From: Pelodera strongyloides
Taxonomy: Eukaryota > Nematoda > Chromadorea > Rhabditida > Rhabditidae
NCBI GenBank assembly: GCA_036852015.1
Contig: JAANDG010000341.1
Coordinates: 62,001-126,000, forward strand
Direction of reading: 5' to 3'
Length of the DNA: 64,000 bases
The translations under genes were made by a program, and so were the position numbers. Below the pieces are notes generated by a model. The model did not search any database. It saw nothing but the letters and a program-made list of their open reading frames with translations, and was not told where the DNA came from. Each line of letters starts with the position of its first letter. The first letter of the stretch is position 1. Below are positions 10,807 through 22,300 of the stretch, piece after piece.

Positions 10807-13665
10807 TTATCTAACGTTATCAGTGACTGGGATGTGTGTACTTTGAGTGTTCGTTGAACCTTTTTGCGAACAATCTAATGACGCAGTGTTCCCACGGTCT
10901 AGGACCGTCTGCTTTAGGAGCTCGATTTCCCTTTGCATCTGTTCTACCGTACACTTGAGGTCCCGATTTCGTTCCAGGAGTTCGGAGAGTTCACCGCCCG
11001 CCCGTTCCTTTGCGTCGCGTTGCCGCTTACGGTAGCGAGCCGCGGCTTCATTGTTCTAAAATAACTTATTAGGCAATTTCTGTAGGAAGAAAGAGCCGAA
11101 CAAAATTTAAAAGTTGCATAGACGAACATATGCAAGACATCTAAATACATGACATAGCTTGGTTTATTATTTTATCGTAGTTTCTTGTTTGGTACAATAA
11201 AGACTTATTTATTTACACGGAATCATAACAGAGGACATCTACATCTGCCAAAGTGAATAAAAAAAATAATAATAATGCGAAATACAATATAGCTTAAAAT
11301 GAAATTTAAACCTGTTGTCTCTTCCTCCTGAGTATTTCCTCAGGACTTTCTTCTTCCGAATTATTTTCTTTTTCTTTCACTGCGCTCACCACCAATTTGA
11401 CGAAATCTTCCAATGTTACTTGAGTATTCAGAGTTTGTAGTAACTGAAATATATACAGGATCAACATTGCATGCACTGGATGCTGGTATCTTTACCCGTC
11501 TACCGTATCTAGGGGTTTTGCGAGTTACTAGATAACTTAGCAATGGAGCCATTCGATTCGTTGTACCAACAAGCAATATTTTATGAAAACGTTCTTTTCG
11601 CGTCAGCACCAAGCAAGGGATAGCAAAAGTCTGTGCTTTGTCAAAGTACTGGAGTTAGGCGGTAAAATAATTCCAAATCAGCAAAAGAATGCAACAATTC
11701 TTCAATCACAAAAGCTCACAGTAGATTCTAGAACCTCCTTCTTGACTGGGATATTTTGTAGAATTTGGGGCATTTGTTGCATAGAAGGATGGATATAAGG
11801 CATCATTTGCGGTATTTGAGGCACTCGGTGGTCCTGGTTATAGGCCGGAGGAGGGTCGAACGCCTGGAACATTGTGGATTCCATAAACGCTAGATGACAA
11901 ACATACGATGAAAGCGGCTTTCTAGGCGCTGTAAGTTTTTACACTAGACTCCAATGTGGCTTGCAGTACACTAATCACTTAGAAAACTCTTTGAGAACCC
12001 CACGAAATAGAGTAACACAACTTAGTTCCTATATGACCATGCAATTGAGCATAGTTAGTTCGTTTGCTACTAAAATTGTTCTGTGGCAAAGGAAAATTTG
12101 AACGTAGTTCCCTTCTCTTGGGCATAATTTTGTGAGCCTAATTAATATTCTTTACAGTTAATAATCGATATTGGAAACTGACTTGTTGTGGCATGAACAT
12201 CATCGGATTCGGATTCATATTCATAAAGGGACAAGGCCTCTGTCCACTCATCGATTGATGTTGTGTGTGATGTTGGATGTGCATCGGGATATCGATTAAC
12301 GAGTTGGGCGAGAGAGCACTTGATCTTGAGATGGAGGAGGGTGGCGAGAAAGCCAAACTGTTCAGAGATGGTGATGACGTCATCGGTGTCGGCGATGTGG
12401 GCGTGGAAGATGTGAACTCGGACATTGGCGTTGTCTGAATTGATGTGAAAGTATTATCTGAGAAGTGACGGCAGACTAGTGGTTAGAGACGCGAAGAACC
12501 GGGGTTCGAATCCTGTTCGCGGAAGCACATTTCACTACTTCTCACTACATTTCACATTTCACTACGTCTGAAGACAACAACAAATTGTACCAGTATTGAA
12601 GTAAATAAACTGTCTGCAGACTCTGATTTTATCACGAAAGATGCATGTGATGATACACAAAAAAAGGCAAAAATTTTTCCAAAATAATATTGAAAACCTA
12701 CCGTGCTGCTTCTCTCGATCTGCTCCGCTTCCGTCACAATCTCGCGGTAAATATCAAAGGGAGTGCGCTCGTCATCGATCAGTGGAATCTGAACAACACT
12801 CACATACACCTTTAAAGCGAAATACCGGCCGGTTTTTGAAACGCATTGCGTACACCTGCTTTCTTATGCAGCATATGCAAATGAGCAAAAATTAGAACAA
12901 AAACTAGACCCCAATTAGACCCCACGTTGCATAAATGCATAGGAAGGCAAGTACTTGAGATTCGTTTCAAAAACCGGTCGGTTTTTCGCTTTAATTTTGA
13001 AACGAAACGGGCACATGTTATGGGTATTTTTGAGGAAAAACATTTCCATATATTTCCATGTACCTCATCAGGTTCATCTGCTCCGATAGTAAACCGACCT
13101 GATGGACACATATTGCAATTGTCCATCGTACATTTCAAACTTCAAACGCCGCCACATAGCCTCTTAGTGAGTAAAACATGTACCTCATCAGGTTCACAAA
13201 ATAAATGATCAATCGATACCTGATCACTATCAGCTGGTTGGACTGCTATCGGAGGTCCAACGGTGAGAGTATTCCTTCTCGAGGTAGAACAACCAGAGGA
13301 TTGGGAAGAGTTAGAGTGACAGAGAGACCAGTTTGAAGAATTCTCTAAAGTTGGAAATAAATAGGTTAAAACAGTTGGCAGAAACCAACGCCAACCTTGT
13401 ACACGAACTATCTCGGGAGCACACAATATACATTTTTAACCGGCGTAAAAGGCACATCTTTATTCAGCTCACTACACGAATTGTCAGTGGAAACGAACAA
13501 AAAATATTGCACAATCTTAATTTTAATTTTAATTTCAGTTTCATTTTTTTTTAATCTTCGAGGCTAACCTGGTTGTTGTTGTTTTGTCGGCTTCCACTTG
13601 AAACCAATTAATGATGAGAGAATTCCCCGTTTCACAAGGTCCTCCGCCTCAAACGGCGAATTCAT
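10807..13665 (-). CDS. ATF4/ATF5-like bZIP transcription factor
   Basis: Exons read on the minus strand are 13665-13569 (MNSPFEAEDLVKRG), 13344-13220, 12788-12702 (IPLIDDERTPFDIY), 12434-about 12179, 11928-11720, 11443-11312 and 11055-10807. Phases agree at every junction; only the 12179 donor (GTTTCC) is weak. The last two exons form a bZIP domain. The basic region NNEAAARYRKRQRDAKER follows EEILRRKRQQ, and the leucine zipper runs LLERNRDLKC then MQREIELLKQTVL. The invariant basic-region Asn and Arg are present, and Tyr in AARYR is typical of ATF4/ATF5 rather than CREB, Jun or C/EBP. Upstream is a Ser/Pro/Met-rich, probably disordered activation region (TSSTPTSPTPM, NMNPNPMMFM). The ATG follows an acceptor directly (CTATTCAG then ATG), so the leader is either an upstream exon (see 14092-14387) or a trans-splice site. 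Family knowledge: ATF4 drives the integrated stress response and dimerises through the zipper. Assignment to ATF4/5 is by motif only. Confidence 0.8.
12441..12535 (+). repeat. tRNA-like fragment (probable SINE relic)
   Basis: An A-box-like TAGTGGTTAGAGACGCG is followed after a short gap by a perfect B box GGTTCGAATCC. The anticodon arm is too short, and there is no complementary acceptor stem, so it is not a working tRNA. A TTTCACTAC-rich tail follows. It lies in an intron of the bZIP gene. Confidence 0.5.
12811..12994. mobile_element. MITE family C, full length
   Basis: The left end TTTAAAGCGAAATACCGG and the right end CGGTTTTTCGCTTTAA enclose about 184 bp. It sits in a bZIP intron; on the transcribed strand its end lies about 20 bp before the acceptor of the 12788-12702 exon. 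Confidence 0.9.
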
Positions 13666-14091
13666 CTGAATAGGTCAGTTTTTATAGCAAAGACAAGATA
13701 ATGCTGACCGTTAACACTAACGAAACCCAAATTGGTTGTTAGACGTTTCTTTCTTGGATATTAAAAATATTGCACTGCAAACAAATATTTTGCTTGCCGT
13801 GTACTTTATAAATGTGTCATTTTTATTGCAAATTTGTCATTCTATAACTAAAACCAACAACTTACGTCGTTGCGGATGACAAAGCGTTTCTTCAGCAAGT
13901 TAATGACAAAATGTTCATTAAATAATAATAAATCAATAAAGCGCAAAACTTACATAAACCCTTCCTTTGTCGCTGCAAAAAGTGTACCGTTTCAATTGGA
14001 ATTTTGAATTTTGAGTTCAGAAGAAAAGGTGAAAAATCGATTACATCCCAAAAAAGTGTTAATTTGGAACCGTATAGAAGGAGAGACTCAC

Positions 14092-14387
14092 AGTAGTAGA
14101 GAGTCGAGACTATCAGAAGAGAGGGATAATGGCGACGAGGAGAGGGCAGAGATGCCAGAGACGACTCATAAAGCGGAGTGATAACACTCGGCAGGGACCC
14201 TGAAATGGACAGTTGACTTAGGAAGTGTAACTTACGAAAGTAAACGGACGAACGTTTTCTCTGCTCTGGATTCTGTGAATTGTAAGTTGTAAGGGCTCCC
14301 TAAACTAAATTTCGGAAATATTGGTGACATACGACGTAAGCTGCTCGTGCTTGAGATTTCAGTGACGTAGGTTTTGCGTCGTTCCAT
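14092..14387 (-). promoter_or_regulatory. Probable uORF-bearing leader exon of the bZIP gene
   Basis: On the minus strand this stretch ends at a good donor (TCTACTACT then GTGAGT) facing the acceptor that immediately precedes the bZIP ATG at 13665. It contains two upstream ORFs. uORF1 starts at 14387 (MERRKTYVTE) and stops at 14232, 51 codons. uORF2 starts at 14169 (MSRLWHLCPL) and stops at 14113, 18 codons. Both end before the donor. A possible 36-bp intron (GTAAGT at 14235 to TTTCAG near 14201) would alter the end of uORF1 but still bring a stop. Family knowledge: ATF4 mRNAs are controlled by uORFs. The transcription start is not visible, so inclusion of uORF1 is uncertain. Confidence 0.5.
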
Positions 14388-14399
14388 CTACTAAAGCGG

Positions 14400-16385
14400 A
14401 AGAGGGAGTAGACTCCCGAGCCACCCGTGTGAGTTTGTTGTTAAATACGAACCAGTTGGAGGCTCACATACATTCAGATAAATTATTACGCGCTGGAGAC
14501 TCATACTTGTTTGGGCATACGGCTACATGAGAGGCGTTATTTACACAAAAAATGATTATTGACGGATATTAGTAAGTGTGAACCAAGTATACCGCGGTAG
14601 GTGGACATTTTGAACACTACATGTTGGGTATAGCGATAAGGATCCTAAGGTATCGTCATACCCGACAATATCCCTTCGCGCACAAAAACACATACTCAAT
14701 TCAAAAACTGGAATCAATCGAGCAAAATATAAGCATTGATGAATAAACAATGAATAAAGACAATAACAACAAAGTGACCCTATGCATATTATTTGTTCAT
14801 AATTTGTATAAAGGGTGTATCCGGTGGTTCCGGTGTTTATTACAATATATATAGTAACTAAGATTTACATATGTGTGTCCACACAAAAAACCCATAGACA
14901 GGGCAAAATGAACATTGTTGTTTTACAGTGTTAGTAGCGTGAAAATTCTTGAGCTAAATAACACACGGAAGAAAACATCTGCGGACAACAGAAGCCATAA
15001 TTCACATCAAAACATCGGCAGGGCTAATAAATAATCATAAAAATGCGATAACGAATGGAAGCGCCTTTTGGCCTTTTCCATATAAAATGGACAGTTTCCT
15101 CGAAATCGGATCCACAGAAACAGAAGTTTTGAGGGCTGTAAAAACTGAAAAAAAAAAACTGATTTTGTGGAGGCAAACACAGTCCACATTTTGATAACGC
15201 GTCACAAAATAATGGTTTATAAGATTGGTCGATATAGGCTCGAGCTCATTTCGAGAAAACTGAAACTTAGAGAATAATAGGGTATAATATTTTTAATGTA
15301 TTTTCGCTCAAGCAAGTGGACAAGTCAAATAACAGCGGTATTGACGCGAAATTCCGAAGAAATAAACGGCACATCGTATTCTTAAAACGCTTGCATTTTG
15401 TCTTAGAGTTTAGAGTCGACAACGAGTTGATTGGAAGTAAATAAAAACGGCTTCCTATTGTGTACGGTCGCGTCGTCGGATCGTATAGAATGCAATTCGC
15501 AGAGAAGTCATATTTCATATTACAAGGACAAGCCCAAAGTTCAAAAACCCGGTTATCTACGAACTTTTCTGTTTCTTGAAAATCACGTTTTGTATCGACT
15601 GATGTCACTGACGGCTCCCTCACAATCAGGAAAGTTTGCAGTTTTCAAAAGGATTCTGTTTTTAATAATGGCTGAAATTACATCCAAATATGTATTGAAA
15701 CAACAGGGGATAAACCACTTCCTTCTTGAAAAACAGTCGACGTGACAGAAAAATTGAAAGAATTATTCTCCTTTTTTGAAAAGCAATTGATAATAGATTT
15801 GCCTCTTATTCCGGAATAATCGCTTTTGTATTTCCATTGTTGGTTACCAGACGTTTGTTGTATGAAAATCAACCGGGACCAAACCATTTAGTGGGTATTT
15901 TGGCAAATGAAACAGACTAACGGACTCTGCCATTTGTTTGATAAGGCGCTTCGGAAGAAAATTAAACCTGGTTTTTTGGAGCATGATCACAAAAATACAA
16001 GAAAATTATATTCGAATGACTATTGTCAATTACACAAACAAAATATTTCGAAAATTTATTTATTACCGCATCGTGAACAGCTTTTTACGCAAACTTTACC
16101 GAATTTGATGGAAAAGTAAAAAGTTTTTAAAGTTTGTTTTCGGAGGTTGTTCTTCTTCAAATGGGAGCCATCATCGAATCTGAAAACAAAATTTACAAGA
16201 CTTATTTACAAATTCCTATCTTATACTTATATATGCAATGTTCCTTTATGTGCTAGAAAGGCACACAATTGCACACAAAAGAACACATAGGAACCACGCT
16301 AAATGCTGTTTCAAAAAGTGCACTCCAGTTAAAAACACATTTGAAGAAGCTCAACTTCTGACAGTAAAAAAACACATGCGACAAA
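14400..16385. other. Intergenic region between two minus-strand genes
   Basis: No exon chain was found. Overlapping open frames at 15267-15745 on both strands lack splice support and recognisable motifs. The stretch probably holds the promoter of the bZIP gene (near 14400-14600) and the 3' untranslated part of the gene ending at 16386; TTTATTTATT at about 16046 gives AATAAA on the minus strand. Confidence 0.45.
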
Positions 16386-19300
16386 TCAATGATATAATAG
16401 CGCACCCATTTCGGGTCCCTTGGCAATCTTGGCTGCCTTTACTTCCAAAACTCTTTGTTGCATTCTTATAATGTAGCCGAACATGACCAGAGAACTCAGA
16501 ATACACAGGCTTCCAGTGATTATACCGACAATCATCCAGTTTCTGAAAAAATATATCAATACTAATTATAGTAAATCATCAAAATGTTACGGTACAATAT
16601 GAATGCGAAAATTATGAAACCATGAGTCCGGAGGCCGGTTTCACAAAAATTCAACTCCGGTTAGGATAGGTGAACTTTATCCTCAGGGTGGCTACCCCGT
16701 GGGGTAGCTAACCTGCTAACCCTCCACCCATTTCACAAAGATTTACCGCCGCAGGGCGGCTAACCCGGCACTATCCCTTTGGCTGCGCCTCCTGAAATAC
16801 AACGCTGTGCTGAGTACGCAGCCAATGTCGGCCAAAATGTTTGTTATACTCGATTTTAGCAAAGTGTTCGAATTATTTGTATGTGATTAGCAAAGTGTTC
16901 GAATTATTTGTATGTGATATGTAAGAAAGGGCATAATTAAAGGCTAAAGTCGCTTCTAGTCTGAGTATTAAGCAGCAACTGAATAAAAAGCTTGTCAATA
17001 AGGTAATGATAAAGAGTGAAAAGCTTAGTTTGGTAATAAACTATGCATTTTAATTTGTTTTACCTATAACAGCTTATTTGATTTCTTATCGAGACGTATT
17101 ATCTTTTTAGGCGCATAGTTTGTAGCAAAGTTTGGGTAGTTTGTAAGAAAAACATGATACTGTGGGCTTATTATGCAACCTTGTACAGTGCATGGGTTTC
17201 ATGTTGCATAACCAATACGGCACTCTGAATTTCTACTTATCTGTTATATAAGAAAGGAGAGGTAAACTAGTAGTATATTTAGGTATTATTATTATATAAA
17301 TTTTTTGGTTTACGATTAAACAAAAAAGGTGTTAAAAAAAATATGGGAAATATTTAATTCTCGTATGTTCAAATTATATTCTTTGCTTAAAAAATGTAAA
17401 GAAGACATAAACCTATACATTAAATACCCTCCTAAGACCTTTCTTATTGCATTTCGTCACCAAATATCCAGCGAAATCTTTTTGGCTAGGCTGGGTTAAC
17501 ACGAGTTGTATTTCAGGTCTTGGCTTGCCAAAGAGAGGTTGCCGGGTTAACTTTACCCCTGCTCGGGATAGAGTTATCCCGGGTTAAATTTTTGTGAAAT
17601 GGGTTTCTCTCTCGCGAGGCTGGGTTAGGGTCCCTACCCCGGAGTTAAATTTTTGTGAAACCGGCCTCAGGTCTTTCCCCCCTCAATGTATTGGGAACTT
17701 TGCTACCAGGTCAAATGGAATGCGACGTTAGTGTATCAAACATATTGTAGAATGATTGTATAACTTTAAAATCACCTCAAGCTGCTATAAATCTCGTTGA
17801 TCATTTCACAGCCAACGCTGTCGGATTTGTCACAGAAGCCGCGATATTTCTGAAGTAATTCGAATTTGATAAAAAATAGAAAAGCAAAATTGGATAAGCA
17901 TGGATGCAGACATTTTCTGAATTTTCTGAATAGGTCTTGAATCTGCATAGATAGCTTTCTTGTCGAAGATAGATATCGTGAACTTCCTCTCTTTATTTTA
18001 CATTATTCATTTTATACTCTTATGTTTTGTTGTTGTTTCTCAAAGCAGTATATTGTACATAATGTATTGTACATAATTTGCTTTTTTCTTCCAAACTAAG
18101 TACAATACTGCTTTAAAAAAGATTTATGTTACTGGGGGCTAAGGTAGCATATGGTAATGATAGGCTAAGGCTAAGGTAAAATTTCATTCTTCATGAGCTC
18201 AAACTTCAAACCTCAAACCACACTATACCTGACATCTGGAGCCAAGATGATCCGAAAAAACTGGGCACACAAGTTGAAACACGCTCCAGATACGAGTTTC
18301 TGCCAAGGTCTGAAAAATCCCAGTAATTCCCAGTAAATCCCAGTAAATCTTCACCACGATCCATGTAATTATGATTTGCTTGTAATTATAAATACTTACG
18401 TCCTTTATCACAATACACGCAGAAGCTTCAATTTCCGATTCGTCGCACTTTTTTAGTGCTGTCAGGTAAGTTGTCTGGAAGAAAATTAAAATTCCCAAAA
18501 TGTAATTACGCTCATAAATAAGCGAAGATAATCCACATTTTCGTGAGGTTATACCAATATTTAGCCGAGGAGAAGTGCACTGTCGATAAACACGGTCTGG
18601 TGTCTGGTCACGAAAGGCGTTCTCCAGAAAATAAATCAAACCTCTGGCATACGTTCCAGCATTCGTTTACAATTTTCGGCGTGTGCATCGGAAGTACAAA
18701 ATTTGGAAATCAACTTTTTACATAGGCCTTCATCTGAAAATGGAAGACTAGTAATCGAACACACAGTCCAACCTAAAACAAGGTAAGTATGCAAATTTTT
18801 TCTTGCGCACAATGCAACACAAGAGCATGAATAATATGAAACAAACAATAAAAAATATAGTAAGCACGGTGTTAGTAAGTAATAATTAAACGCCTTACAT
18901 TGCGTACAAACTTCGCCGGTTGTAGCCATAACCACTTCATAGTTGGAGTTGATTATAGTACATTGACTGTTCTTATCCTCGGCACAGAACTCGATGATTA
19001 ACTAAACAATGTTTTATTAATTATTCATAAGAGTTCTACACCACAGCGGGTTGCGCGCGACGCTTTGTTTGTGGTTGACACCGTCAGTGTAGCGAGACAC
19101 CATGGTTGTGGCACCTCGCACTTAGTTTACCATTTAGTTTCGTAGCACATTTTTTCGTTCGAACTAACCTTGCAAGAACCACCCTCAAAAGAGTTTACGT
19201 CCACACAAATACTGTCAAAAACTTTAGTTAGGTGACCTCTTTGTAGTGCTGCCTGAAAGAAAAAAAATAAATTCAATCTCGTACGAGGGCCATCTTCACA

Positions 19301-22300
19301 TGGGAGACTTGGTAATATAGATGCTGTGCGTTAAATTAATGACCAGCTGAGGTGGTAATGTGTTTTTCGAAATTGAGGGGCTTGTGTGCACAACTCACCA
19401 GTAGTGCTGCTTTACAGGCCGGACTGCTCTCTTCACAAACGTTTTTGAGTAGCTGGGTGGAGGCTTCCTGAATGACGTCCTTAATTTCCAGGTTTGTTTT
19501 CATTTGGTCAGGTGAGTCAACACAATTTTATTGAAAATAATGAAGAAAATAACACATTTGAAAATTCCTGGTTTTTTCCATAAACATAGTAAGCTATGTT
19601 AAAAGACTTCAAAAAAGCCTACCTCATTTTTCATCCCATCAAATGCCGCACCAGCGCAGGCTTCGGATCTCTAGAAAGGTAAATGTTAAATTGCTCATAA
19701 ATATTCCATCATTTAGATTTCACGGTAGGAACCTTCACCTTGAAAGATATAGAAAGATTTGGCGTTCGCTCGCCAATTGACGTTAGAAAGGCATTTTTCT
19801 ACGCGAGTGCGATGCAAGGGATTTGTGTTTAGTGACTATTTATTTTACTTTGAATGTGAAGAAAGTGAAACTACCGTTGCTTTAGCTTCATCCACACACA
19901 GGAGTCCGAGAGCATTCACACAGTCGGCGGTTGTTCCCACAGAACATCGGACTTTAGTTGTCACAACGCATGAGTCCAAATCGACGTTTTTCGAACAAAT
20001 GTTGACAATTGTCTGCAAGATGTCATTAAAGGGTCAGGAAATGATGATTCCATCTGATTCCATGTCAAATATAGTAGGATGCAATATTTTTCTAATTTTC
20101 AAGCGTCATCAGTCATTATTTATCGCAGTTTGTTCGCGCATTGGCCAATATCGCAATTACCAATATCGCCCACAAGAGCACGCGAAGGGGCGTGACTGCG
20201 ATAGATATGACTGGCAATGGTAAATTGCTGAATAAATCTTTTTGTGCTTGAAAATTAATATCGTCCTATATACTTATTATGGATGATGGAATCATCAAAA
20301 ATAGGGACCGGACACATACGCGCTGCGTTGAATTATTTTCTTGTCCCAATTTAGCACAACACGAAACTTTTCGACACTTTTCGTATATGTCAAAATATGA
20401 GGACCGGTCTACCGTACCCATACCAAATAGCGGAGCAATACCATACGACAGTCGCCAGCCCCTTGACCTTTTTTTTATATTTTTTTAAATTATTTTCGTT
20501 CAATTTTTTTATGCTTAAAAGTTTTGTCCAGTGCACCTTGTTTATTTAATTTCTTTAGCATTAAACTCTACGGCACAGCTTCGCAGATTACTGAGAGTAG
20601 AGTAATGCAGATGCATAATGTTTATCATTATGCACATTTTATGTTTTTGCATGCTACAACCATTTTTCATGCTACTCTCTTCGGGGCCACCCGAGGCCGA
20701 ATCCTACTTTGGACTGGGCTTAATTTCTTCCGTGACGTAATTTGCGATTACTATTTGGCAAACCAAGAAGAGAGAAACGGTGCTTAAAATAAAACGTATT
20801 AGGAAAGGGTAGTATGGATTGGGCACAGTAATACTTTTCACGTAGCTGTCCGCGTGGTTTCGGTCTGGATTATGCCTATTCCATGTGCTACTTTTCAGGG
20901 GGTCATCGAAGAGCGAACGTGGTCAAGCAGGTGGAGGTATCATTGGTGGGTCGAGGACGAGGAGGAGACGAACCGCTCCTTAAATCGTGGTTGACTCGAA
21001 CAGGAACACCAGGTCTGCGAACGAGTTGTTCATGATAACATCGTGACTGGCACAATCATCCCATCGATAGTTGGGCTAACAGCAACCTCGGTCTCTTCCA
21101 CTTTACCATAAAGCATTCTCAGCTCTCTGTCTTGATCCGAATACCGGAGTTCATACACAGGCAATCGAGTCTTTTTGGTCTCGCATGAAATTAAAGGGGG
21201 ATGGGCGTGGTCAAGTGGCAAGCCCTTGCTCACCACGCCACCGGTCACTGGTTCGATCACCAGCCAGGAACCCCTCACCCTACCAAAGGTGTAAAAGTTG
21301 GAAGCTGGGTAAAACTGGCGGAGATAAATCGGCTTCCCGAGAAGATAGGCCACCGGGAAGCTTAAAGCTGGCCACGCTGTCTTGCTCTGCAGGCCCCTGC
21401 ACCGTTTCTGCGCATTTCGATTGATATAACGGGTGCTCTTTATCTTTGCTTTTTTATCTTTTTTTTATGAAATTAAAGCGCGCGTACGTAATGTATTGAA
21501 TGGGGCCATTGGTGTATTTTTGATGAGCTTTGGAAGTTGTCTACTCCAAACTCCCCCGCTTATGCGATTTGTTGCTTGCAATGTTGACCAGTAGAATAAA
21601 GTGAAAATAATCAGGGTGACCTTATTTGGACACTGCATTTTGTTTGAAAAAAACTGTCTCAATCGATAGCTGTACCGATGAATTTTCGAAAACTCGGCAT
21701 TTTTCAAAAAGCGATATTCGATCAATAATGTGTCTCTCAATTCGTTTCTTTGTTGTCCTCCCGTTGGGTTGGCATTTCCTAGTGTTGTTTACGGTGGTTT
21801 GAACAGAAATTTGGCGTTTTATCTTGATCAAGCGCATTGTATATCAACGCGAAAGCAATTCTAACTATTATTGTTAGACGGTAGGTAAAAGTAGTGGGAT
21901 TTTTCCTCTCGAGCAATTTTCCCAATAGTCTTTTCAACACTCGCAAAGGGAATATGAATTAAGTGCTCACTGTTAGCAATTTTGGAATTGAACACCGACA
22001 GTATAATAATTCCACATAATATTCTCGAAGATGTTGCGGAAGAGTTTGTATTTCGCTGCGAACTGGAGATAATTCGTTTCCAACTTTTGTGCACCAAAAA
22101 CCTCCTAATCCTCCGAACCCATCTCGCAGAATTACCATATCAGAAATTAGAATACGTACCGAGCACATCTTCTTTGACTTCGTATCGGCGCAATTCTTGG
22201 GAAATAAGGCACCAGATATCTTGCCACTTGCACTCAGAAGATCGATCTAACATAAAACGTAATTCAAGCGCCAGATAACACTTTCTCAAACAAATACGCC

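Noticed and set aside
15267..15745. 118- and 104-codon overlapping frames on opposite strands
   Set aside because: No splice-consistent neighbours, no recognisable domain, AT-rich composition.
21030..21424. Overlapping frames on both strands
   Set aside because: They lie within or across the SINE at 21197-21467.
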